From Minisyncoccota bacterium (GTDB lineage Bacteria; Verrucomicrobiota; Lentisphaeria; Oligosphaerales; MVZH01), in contig JAIPIM010000140.1 in NCBI GenBank assembly GCA_021734725.1, positions 1-10,121 of the forward strand: 10,121 nt of DNA, in the 5' to 3' direction. The position numbers and the translations under genes were made by a program. Position 1 is the stretch's first letter; every line of letters begins with the position of its first letter. The notes under the pieces were generated by a model, which saw only the letters and a list, made by a program, of their open reading frames with translations, was not told the DNA's origin and made no database searches. This document shows positions 1-5,707 of this stretch, piece after piece.

Positions 1-1098
1 AACCGCGAATATTTCCGGCGCCAGGTCGAAGCCATGAAACTGTGGACCAAGGTCTTCCCCGCCATGCGCTTTCTCCAGGGGCTCGGCTCCATTCTCGTAC
101 TCGGGTTCGGTGCCTGGCTGCTGTTACGACCGGAGCCGGAAATAAGCCTCGGAACCGTCATCGCTTTCAACACGTATGTGCTCCATCTCTACCAACCCAT
201 CGGCATGCTGTTCCGGATGTACGACTGGATTCTGCGGTCGCTCGCGTCCGGAGAACGTATCCTCGAAGTCCTGGAAACGGAGCCGGAAATCAAGGACGCC
301 GAAGGCGCCGTCGAGCTCCCGCCCGTCAATGGGGACGTTGTGTTCGATCATGTGTCCTTCCGATATACAACCGGTGACATGGTTTTGAACGACGTACAGA
401 TCCATGCAACCCCCGGACAGACCATCGCCCTGGTCGGACACAGCGGCGCGGGAAAAACGAGTATGGTGAACCTTATTCCACGCTTCTTCGAACCGGTCAG
501 CGGCAGGATACTTATCGACGGCTACGACGTCTCACGCGTCAAGCTCGAATCTCTGCGCCGACAGATCGCCATTGTCTTGCAGGATCCTTTCCTGTTCAAC
601 GGAACGGTCATAGACAACATACGATACGCGTCGCCGGCCGCTTCCATTGAAGCGGTGAAAAACGCCGCGGAAGCCGCCTACGCCCACGAATTCATAGAAG
701 GACTCCCTGATGGATACGATACGGAGATCGGAGAACGCGGGATTAAACTGTCGGGCGGACAGAAACAACGGCTGGCCATCGCCCGCGCGCTGCTCGCGGA
801 CCGGCGCATCCTGATTCTCGACGAGGCCACCGCCATGGTTGACAGCCATGCCGAATACGAAATCCAACAAGCCCTGCGCCGATTAATGCAGGATCGCACC
901 ACGTTTGTCATCGCACACCGTCTGTCCACGGTAAAAAACGCCCATCAGATCGTGACGCTGGTGGACGGACGCGTCGCGGAAGTTGGCGATCACAAAACAC
1001 TGATGGCCCAAAAAGGCGCCTACTCGGAAATGTACGAGGCACAGTTCAAACTGGCCCTGGAGGACGACTTCGGCGAAGAATCGGAGTCGGGGTTCTAA
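1..1098 (+). CDS. ABC exporter half-transporter, TMD-NBD type (5' truncated)
   Basis: C-terminal 365 residues of an MsbA/LmrA-type ABC exporter; the reading frame is open from base 1, so the real start lies to the left of the window and the ATG at 34 is internal. The first ~90 visible residues are the end of the transmembrane domain, with a hydrophobic helix around LGSILVLGFGAWLLL and the FNTYVLHLYQPI stretch usual in this family. The ATPase domain follows complete: Walker A GHSGAGKTS near base 436, Q-loop LQDPFLF near 580, signature LSGGQ at 748-762, Walker B ILILDEATA near 808 and the H-loop histidine of IAHR at 916-918. All catalytic residues are present; the D-loop reads AMVD instead of the common SALD. 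Such proteins dimerise in the inner membrane and export lipids, peptides or drugs using ATP; the substrate cannot be read here. The gene converges on the glycosidase genes and is probably not part of their system. Confidence 0.95.
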   Translation, partial: NREYFRRQVEAMKLWTKVFPAMRFLQGLGSILVLGFGAWLLLRPEPEISLGTVIAFNTYVLHLYQPIGMLFRMYDWILRSLASGERILEVLETEPEIKDAEGAVELPPVNGDVVFDHVSFRYTTGDMVLNDVQIHATPGQTIALVGHSGAGKTSMVNLIPRFFEPVSGRILIDGYDVSRVKLESLRRQIAIVLQDPFLFNGTVIDNIRYASPAASIEAVKNAAEAAYAHEFIEGLPDGYDTEIGERGIKLSGGQKQRLAIARALLADRRILILDEATAMVDSHAEYEIQQALRRLMQDRTTFVIAHRLSTVKNAHQIVTLVDGRVAEVGDHKTLMAQKGAYSEMYEAQFKLALEDDFGEESESGF

Positions 1099-1282
1099 CC
1101 TGACCCAGTCATCGACCTCAAAGGCTGAACACATGATCTGTGAGTGAGAAATGTGGGAGGCGGTTCCACCCGGCGACCGCCTGTCGCTGTCAACCTGTTT
1201 ACTCAAGAGCCATCAGGGACCGTCTAGAGTTGTATTCGGGTTATACACTCGATGACACAGACCGCCCTTCCCGACGTCTCTT
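1099..1282. other. Convergent intergenic region with a GC hairpin
   Basis: This 184-bp gap separates the exporter (plus strand) from the GH32 gene (minus strand), so two transcripts end here. The clearest structure is GGCGGT at 1159-1164 pairing with ACCGCC at 1176-1181 (6-bp stem, 11-base loop). No T-tract follows on either strand, so it does not look like a classical intrinsic terminator, although it may still help to end transcripts. The sequence ACCTCAAAGG at 1115-1124 resembles the octamer repeat near 5111. I see no convincing gene. Confidence 0.45.
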
Positions 1283-2743
1283 TTACCGTGTATCGGGCAC
1301 CCAAATGCGGTTGACCTGGGCGTCGCGAAAGCCTTGATTGGTGTGTCGGAGTTTCCAAATATCAAGTGTCCGGATCCTTGTCGACATACCCACGGTAAAT
1401 CCAGCAAGTCGCGGCTTCCCGCCGTATTCCATATAGGCCGCAGACAGTGCCTGGCGATTATTTGCGAAGACTTCCACAAGGTACTTGTCAATGAAAATCC
1501 TCAATTCCAGGTCCTCGTTTACGGGGAGATCGGCAACGGCAAACGGCGCCTCCGCCGTACCGACCCGCAGGGTTCCCGTCTCCGGGCGCAGCACGATCTG
1601 CAATCCACCCCCATTCTCGTCGGCAAACAGAATAAAACCAAAGAGCTTCCGCAGGGCCTCCTCCCGTGGTATCACAATACGAATTTCACAGGCGTCAGCA
1701 TCGAGTTCGGCAAGTGGCTGAAGCCCAGGCGCAACGGGCGGCGGGACAACATCGAAATGGTTGGCAACCGGCGTCTTCAGAGATACGTCCTTCAAGGAAA
1801 CCCGTTCGTGACGCAGCGCCTCCAGCTCGCGCAGCGGTCGAATGCGCAGCAAACCGTTGTCGGCCAAACTCAGCTCGCGCGGCAAGGACTGAATGGTCTT
1901 TTCCCGCAGAGCACCATCAGGGCCGGCGGACTGCAGCCAGGCCCACATGACCCGGCGGCCGTCCGCGGTAAGCACGCTTTCCGGAGCAAAAAAATCGGTG
2001 CGGCGGCCGCAACCGTATACCGGCTGCTCCTCCCGGCGCCAATTCATCCGCCCATGCGTTTCCGGCACGAATTGCTCACGCCGGGCATCCCAGTCCCCGA
2101 GATAGTAGCGACAACCAAGAGAATGACTGATGCAGAGCAACATCCATTTGTCGCCCAGCCTGAAAAAATTCGGACACGAAATATCCTCGCCGATCACGGT
2201 ATCCGGAAGATCGTGATCCAGAAAATCGCCGACAAGCGTCCATGCACGGAGATCCCTCGACTTAAAAAGTGGCTGTTCGAGTCCCCCGGAAATGGCGTAA
2301 TAGGTATCCCCGACAAGAAAACAGTCCGGGTCCCAGTGCCTGGCAAGCTCGGCAGGCCCCCCACCCGGTGCGCATACCTCAACCGTGTACGGCTTATCCC
2401 ACGCGGAAAGACGCCGATCCTTGGCAAGGGCAATATAATTCCGCCCCGCCCCCTGGCCGTGATAGATAATTGCAGGGACCCCCTGCTTCGTCACAAACCC
2501 GGTGCCGCTAAACATACCGTGCCCGGTGAATGACGGCTGAAGTTTTGTCGGTTGCCACGTCCAATGTAGTAAGTCCGGACTGGTAACGTGGATAAAGCTG
2601 TAGGAATGACCGTCCCGCCATGGATGACGAAGAATGTAGTGCAGGTGATAAACACCGTCGAGAGCAAAAGCCGCATTCGGGTCACCCGGACCGCTGTCTC
2701 CACCCGGATGCATCAAGTGATAGTTCAGGGTCAGATCCGTCAT
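1283..2743 (-). CDS. Glycoside hydrolase family 32 beta-fructosidase-like enzyme, cytoplasmic
   Basis: A 486-residue protein with the two-domain plan of GH32 (invertase, levanase, inulinase, sucrose-6-phosphate hydrolase): a five-bladed propeller to about residue 310 and a C-terminal beta-sandwich to about 465 (RIFIDKYLVEVFANN, TLDIWKL). The nucleophile is probably D21 in GDPNA, equivalent to the usual NDPNG, and D138 in HWDPD is the transition-state stabiliser of the RDP motif. The acid/base motif is unusual: the family ECP reads SCP here (residues 189-191), with a glutamate three residues earlier in GEDISCPNFF. I recall similar motifs in GH32 relatives from planctomycete-like bacteria, which points to a subfamily rather than a dead enzyme. 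The start at 2743 is chosen because AAGGA lies five bases upstream and the GH32 fold begins there; the frame stays open to an ATG at 2950, but that extension is low-complexity and overlaps the upstream gene. No signal peptide is seen. The last ~20 residues are a non-conserved tail. Expected reaction: release of fructose from beta-fructosides; exact substrate unknown. Confidence 0.88.
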   Translation of the reverse strand: MTDLTLNYHLMHPGGDSGPGDPNAAFALDGVYHLHYILRHPWRDGHSYSFIHVTSPDLLHWTWQPTKLQPSFTGHGMFSGTGFVTKQGVPAIIYHGQGAGRNYIALAKDRRLSAWDKPYTVEVCAPGGGPAELARHWDPDCFLVGDTYYAISGGLEQPLFKSRDLRAWTLVGDFLDHDLPDTVIGEDISCPNFFRLGDKWMLLCISHSLGCRYYLGDWDARREQFVPETHGRMNWRREEQPVYGCGRRTDFFAPESVLTADGRRVMWAWLQSAGPDGALREKTIQSLPRELSLADNGLLRIRPLRELEALRHERVSLKDVSLKTPVANHFDVVPPPVAPGLQPLAELDADACEIRIVIPREEALRKLFGFILFADENGGGLQIVLRPETGTLRVGTAEAPFAVADLPVNEDLELRIFIDKYLVEVFANNRQALSAAYMEYGGKPRLAGFTVGMSTRIRTLDIWKLRHTNQGFRDAQVNRIWVPDTR

Positions 2744-2748
2744 GACTG

Positions 2749-2753
2749 TCCTT
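2749..2753 (-). promoter_or_regulatory. Ribosome binding site of the GH32 gene
   Basis: On the minus strand AAGGA lies five bases before the ATG at 2743. It decides the start against the 207-bp in-frame upstream extension, which runs through the tandem repeat and into the neighbouring gene. Confidence 0.75.
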
Positions 2754-2795
2754 GGGGTTACATAAATTGTGAAATGTCGTTTTTCAGAATTCTTG

Positions 2796-2844
2796 TTCTT
2801 GGTGCTTGGTGCTTGGTTTTGAACTAAGAACGAAGAACCACGAA
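2796..2844. repeat. Heptad-phased degenerate tandem repeat between two glycosidase genes
   Basis: Seven consecutive 7-base units can be read on the plus strand without gaps: TTCTTGG, TGCTTGG, TGCTTGG, TTTTGAA, CTAAGAA, CGAAGAA and CCACGAA. The first three share CTTGG and the last four share a final GAA, so the register is kept while the unit type changes half way. It occupies about a third of the 145-bp gap between the GH35-like and GH32 genes. Short phased repeats of this sort occur between genes in several bacterial groups; function is unknown. It would be transcribed if the two genes share an mRNA. Confidence 0.7.
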
Positions 2845-2888
2845 CGTTTCTAACGGGAAGGCTGTAACCAGACCAAGGCGGCCCCATG

Positions 2889-5078
2889 TCAATCCACGAT
2901 GCGGAAGACGCGCGCGCGCTTCGTATCGACCAGCGTGGTGAACCGGCCATGTTTCACCTCGATGACTTCGTCTCCGCGAACATCGCGGATCCCGGCATCA
3001 CCAAGATCCGGACAGGTGACAGTGACTTCATGGGACCTGGAGTCGTGGTTCAAAAGGTAAACGAGACTGGTTTTGTCGTTTTTCAATACCGTGGCCTTGA
3101 CGCATGGCGTGCTCGATTCAATGGCCGGGGATACACCACAGTCTCCAATGATTTTCCGTAACAATCCGGGATTGTCACCCAACTTCCCTGGATCGTCGGA
3201 TTGAGTGATGTAAGTGGCGACAAGGATAATCGTCCCTTTCCCCACCGCGGTTTTGCTCACCAACGGCTGCCCGTCCGCCGCGGTAACGATGGGATCGCCG
3301 CTGACCGAATAGAACTCGCCTTCGCAAACGACATCGCCGATCGAAGTGGATAGTTTCGTGCCCGGTCCCAGCGTGCCGGTTTTCTTGGATCGTACGACTT
3401 CGCTGAGGATAGTCGCGGGATTGAATGAATCGTCCTGGGTCGGGACAACGGGCCCCATGATCAGCGTGCCGCCGTTTTCGGCATACGCCAACAAGCCTGC
3501 CTGGGTGTCAGAGTCCATAAAGGACTGGGTGCAGGCGAACAAAACGGGGTACTCGGTCAGATCATCGGGGTTTACGTCGGGCGCGACGACACCGGGGTGA
3601 TAGCCGGCGTCGGCCAATGCCTGGAAAAGTCCTTCGAACTCACGCACCGACCGGCCGGCGGGAACGCCGTCAATCGACGGCTCCCCGAGAGACGTTTCCG
3701 AATCGTTTGCCGGCGCGGCGTCGCCTATGAAGCAGTGGCGCAAATAAGGCCGGTAGTTGAGGACTCCCACTTCCCGCGTTTCCTGCAAACCCTCGAAGTC
3801 GGGTGTCTTCCGAACGACATCCATGATGGTTGCCAGGGCTTGGTGCGCGTAGCGTTTCTGGCCGCGTTCGGACACGGGCGAACCGCCCCAGTATTCGCGG
3901 TCGTGGAACATGTACCAGGAGATCCCTTTCAGTCCCGCGGCCAAAACGGTGTCCGCCATAAATTCGTGATGCTCGGCGTACGGGTAGGAGGTTCCCGAAT
4001 AGTCCTCTTTCCAAAAACCGCACATGAACTCGGCGCTCCACGGCAACGGAAAGAATGAACTCAGCATGCGGGTGATGCGGTCAAGACTTCCCAGCCCCGT
4101 CCGCGAAAGGAAAGGTCCTCGGTAGAAATCGTAGCCGACAAGCCCGTCGTTCGCGGCATCCAGAGCCTGCTTTGCCCGATCCCAGTTGTTGGGCATGGAA
4201 TTGGGGCGGTGAGGATTGAAGTTGGTGCAAAAGATCACGTCTTCCACGCCGCAATCCAGGTGGATCTGTTTCAGTCTCCGGAGATAGTCGGAAATGATAA
4301 ACTCCTTGAATTCGGCCCAGTCAAAGTACCACATCGGATGCACCGTCCCGAACTGCTCAAGATTCCGTGGCGCGGCGATGTCTTCGAAAGATGCCTTCCC
4401 CTCGGCGTAGGGTACGCTCGATACATCCCCGTACTTCCGCGCCAACCACTGATGATATTCACCCCCGCGCCCAACAACATGAGGGTTGTAATCCGACTGA
4501 AACATGGCGTCCCGGCAAATCAAGGACGCCTCGTTGTCCACCTGGTAGAGTTTGACCGGTCCGCCGTTCTGATGAAGATAAGGACGGACGACCTTGTTCA
4601 CTTCTTCCAGATAGCGCCTGCAATGCGCCAGGTACGTGGGATGAAGATAGGATGGGCTGCGCCCGGAGTTGCCCTCGCCGGGGAACCCCATCGGCACTTC
4701 GCCGGTCGATGTCCAGACCATGTAGTCCGGCCCCGAATGCCCCAGCCAGTCGGGATACCCGCCGCACGCCATTTCCGAGACGATCAGGGGCCCGGGGCGG
4801 AAGTAGACCAAAAGCTCGAGTTCGGCACACAGGTCGAGGAACGCGGGAAGGTTGAGGCGCTCGTCACTCACCCCGCTGAAATCGTAGTCGTGAACGCCCT
4901 GGTCATGCTTGCGCCAAGGCACGTACGTACCCACCCAGTTCATGCCCGTCTCTTTCAACGCCTCCAGAATGGGCCGCCAGTACCGCGTTTCCAAACGCCA
5001 GTAATGCACTTCCCCGGAGAACAGAGGATGCACGGTTCCCTCAATCTCGATTCCGCCTTTGACAACGTTTAAACTCAT
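2889..5078 (-). CDS. GH35-like (clan GH-A) beta-galactosidase, cytoplasmic, with trimerisation-like domain
   Basis: A 729-residue protein. Residues ~15-425 form a TIM barrel resembling GH35: FSGEVHYWR (20-28), TYVPWRKHDQG (51-61), YFRPGPLIVSE (92-102) and KLYQVDNEA (176-184), where E183 is the likely acid/base. LPWSAEFMCGFW (345-356) gives E350 as the likely nucleophile, and WYMFHDREYWGG (388-399) matches the GH35 strand NYYMFHGGTNFG. Residues ~480-650 look like the glutamine-amidotransferase-like trimerisation domain of GH42 enzymes (GLLAYAENGGTLIMGP), and ~655-729 are a small beta domain. The mixture of a GH35-like barrel with a GH42-like middle domain is the odd feature; a family such as GH42 or an unnumbered clan GH-A group is possible. 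There is no signal peptide, so it should hydrolyse imported beta-galactosides or similar sugars. The ATG at 5078 has no clear ribosome binding site. It is the upstream partner of the GH32 gene, 145 bp away on the same strand, and divergent from the regulator. Confidence 0.85.
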   Translation of the reverse strand: MSLNVVKGGIEIEGTVHPLFSGEVHYWRLETRYWRPILEALKETGMNWVGTYVPWRKHDQGVHDYDFSGVSDERLNLPAFLDLCAELELLVYFRPGPLIVSEMACGGYPDWLGHSGPDYMVWTSTGEVPMGFPGEGNSGRSPSYLHPTYLAHCRRYLEEVNKVVRPYLHQNGGPVKLYQVDNEASLICRDAMFQSDYNPHVVGRGGEYHQWLARKYGDVSSVPYAEGKASFEDIAAPRNLEQFGTVHPMWYFDWAEFKEFIISDYLRRLKQIHLDCGVEDVIFCTNFNPHRPNSMPNNWDRAKQALDAANDGLVGYDFYRGPFLSRTGLGSLDRITRMLSSFFPLPWSAEFMCGFWKEDYSGTSYPYAEHHEFMADTVLAAGLKGISWYMFHDREYWGGSPVSERGQKRYAHQALATIMDVVRKTPDFEGLQETREVGVLNYRPYLRHCFIGDAAPANDSETSLGEPSIDGVPAGRSVREFEGLFQALADAGYHPGVVAPDVNPDDLTEYPVLFACTQSFMDSDTQAGLLAYAENGGTLIMGPVVPTQDDSFNPATILSEVVRSKKTGTLGPGTKLSTSIGDVVCEGEFYSVSGDPIVTAADGQPLVSKTAVGKGTIILVATYITQSDDPGKLGDNPGLLRKIIGDCGVSPAIESSTPCVKATVLKNDKTSLVYLLNHDSRSHEVTVTCPDLGDAGIRDVRGDEVIEVKHGRFTTLVDTKRARVFRIVD

Positions 5079-5110
5079 TTTTCAAACACTTTCTGGCCCG
5101 CGTTATTCAC

Positions 5111-5134
5111 CTCAAAGACTCGAAGGCTCAAAGA
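5111..5134. repeat. Three-unit octamer tandem repeat
   Basis: CTCAAAGA, CTCGAAGG and CTCAAAGA follow one another without a gap, 33 bp upstream of the GH35-like start codon. A single related copy, CTCAAAGG, lies at 1117-1124. In both places a CATRATCTGT sequence follows at variable distance (5146-5155 and 1132-1141), suggesting a dispersed intergenic repeat family, though two copies are thin evidence. Confidence 0.6.
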
Positions 5135-5297
5135 ATACTCACAACCATAATCTGTTTCGTCTTTTCGATAATGAAACCGCTGTTAAGGCAATAGTATCCA
5201 AGATGCCATGCAAAAAGCGTTTCCTCAGAAACCCATGCATACTTCAGGCGCGAACAGCCCTTCTCTTATAAGTGTCGGCGGCAGCAGTAACCGCATT

Positions 5298-5486
5298 CCG
5301 CTCGCTGAAGACTCGCTCGGACTGCCGCCTGAAAGGGCGGAACTCAGGCAAACGATGGTCGAATCCAATAGAGGATTGGCGTGTTCTATGTCTGTCCCGC
5401 GGGTCGTGTTTCAGCGAGGACGTTTTTGCCGGTCCGGTCTGAGTTCCGCGTTTACGCGGCAGCTGGAGCGAGTCTTCAGCGAGCGG
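5298..5486. repeat. Large imperfect inverted repeat (possible MITE or structured RNA)
   Basis: The left arm at 5298-5347 (50 bases) and the reverse complement of the right arm at 5439-5486 (48 bases) align along their whole length: 20 identical bases at the outer ends beginning CCGCTCGCTGAAGACTCGCT, then three mismatches, then CTGCCG, a variable patch with a 2-base gap, and finally ten identical bases CGGAACTCAG at the inner ends. The arms enclose 91 bases containing smaller palindromes such as CCCGCGGG and CCAAT/ATTGG. The left arm can also pair locally, GGCGGCAG (5278-5285) with CTGCCGCC (5322-5329). No transposase and no obvious target-site duplication are seen. It could be a miniature transposable element, two opposed copies of a dispersed repeat, or a structured transcript. 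Confidence 0.75.
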
Positions 5487-5597
5487 GGCGTAGGGTGTTC
5501 TAATCGCTTATTGTCTGGGACAACTTACGGGTAACGGGCAGAGCTCGAGGCACCCGCCCGTCATTCCGTGGCAAACTCGATTTTTCATACCCCGAAA

Positions 5598-5625
5598 TTG
5601 TATTATGTTAATTGAGTGGTATAAT
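5598..5625 (+). promoter_or_regulatory. Sigma-70-type promoter with extended -10, reading into the regulator
   Basis: TATAAT at 5620-5625 is a perfect -10 and is preceded by TG one base away (TGGTATAAT, 5617-5625), an extended -10. A weak -35, TTGTAT at 5598-5603, sits 16 bases upstream, which is acceptable for an extended -10 promoter. The surroundings are AT-rich in an otherwise GC-rich region. Transcription should begin near 5632, which excludes the TTG at 5612 as the regulator start and leaves only about 14 untranslated bases before the leader ORF. Confidence 0.7.
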
Positions 5626-5628
5626 TAA
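5608..5628. promoter_or_regulatory. Inverted repeat over the promoter, candidate operator
   Basis: TTAATT at 5608-5613 and AATTAA at 5623-5628 are a perfect 6-base inverted repeat with a 9-base centre, overlapping the extended -10. The position suits a repressor site, most simply autoregulation by the downstream GntR/LacI-type protein. AT-rich arms can arise by chance, and I found no matching site near the GH35-like start. Confidence 0.35.
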
Positions 5629-5645
5629 TTGCGTGGAGGTTTTCC

Positions 5646-5693
5646 ATGGTGCGGACCAGTATAACTGTAATCAGGCAGTATTCTCGAGCATGA
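5646..5693 (+). CDS. Short leader ORF (15 codons) upstream of the regulator
   Basis: ATG at 5646 is preceded by GGAGG at 5635-5639 with a six-base spacer, the strongest ribosome binding site in the window. It encodes MVRTSITVIRQYSRA and stops with TGA at 5691-5693. That stop overlaps an in-frame ATG of the regulator at 5690 (ATGA), and the better-supported regulator start at 5708 is 15 bases beyond the stop. The arrangement suggests translational coupling or a leader peptide controlling the regulator. The peptide has no run of one amino acid that would mark a classic attenuator and no recognisable family; a chance ORF remains possible because it is so short. Confidence 0.5.
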   Translation: MVRTSITVIRQYSRA

Positions 5694-5707
5694 GCAGGAA
5701 CAATACA

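Larger units (their letters stand above)
5079..5597. other. Long divergent intergenic region without a convincing gene
   Basis: About 520 bp between the minus-strand glycosidase genes and the promoter of the regulator. Contents: the octamer repeat at 5111-5134; a weak inverted repeat GTTTC/GAAAC at 5154-5158 and 5173-5177; a small hairpin GTTTC-CTCA-GAAAC at 5219-5232, which on the minus strand is followed two bases later by five T (a weak terminator-like arrangement); direct repeats CCATGCA at 5206-5212 and 5233-5239; the large inverted repeat 5298-5486; and hairpins TTGTC/GACAA (5511-5523) and ACGGGC/GCCCGT (5534-5561). The promoter of the GH35-like gene must lie here, but I could not pick a convincing minus-strand -35/-10 pair. 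Confidence 0.6.

Noticed and set aside
1159..1187. Bidirectional intrinsic terminator between the convergent genes
   Set aside because: A GC hairpin is present but neither strand has a T-tract after it.
1334..2533. Long plus-strand open frame (399 codons) opposite the GH32 gene
   Set aside because: It is the antisense shadow of a gene with clear GH32 motifs; the translation is basic, low in structure and has no family features.
2744..2950. In-frame N-terminal extension of the GH32 protein to an ATG at 2950
   Set aside because: It would run through the heptad repeat and overlap the upstream gene by 62 bases; the ATG at 2743 has a ribosome binding site and begins the conserved fold.
4209..5072. 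Plus-strand open frame of 287 codons opposite the GH35-like gene
   Set aside because: Antisense shadow of a conserved glycosidase; no recognisable domain and no supported start.
5206..5232. Intrinsic terminator or attenuator on the minus strand upstream of the GH35-like gene
   Set aside because: The stem is only five base pairs with two G-C pairs and the T-run is five; too weak to call, and no minus-strand promoter was found upstream of it.
5208..5534. Open frame of 108 codons across the divergent intergenic region
   Set aside because: It is built largely from the inverted repeat arms, shows no domain and has no convincing ribosome binding site.
5079..5600. CRISPR array or tRNA in the long intergenic region
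   Set aside because: Repeats are too short, too few and not separated by spacers, and no cloverleaf pattern was found.
5612..5707. Extended regulator start at TTG 5612
   Set aside because: The start would lie upstream of the predicted transcription start near 5632 and inside the promoter; the added residues do not resemble GntR proteins.
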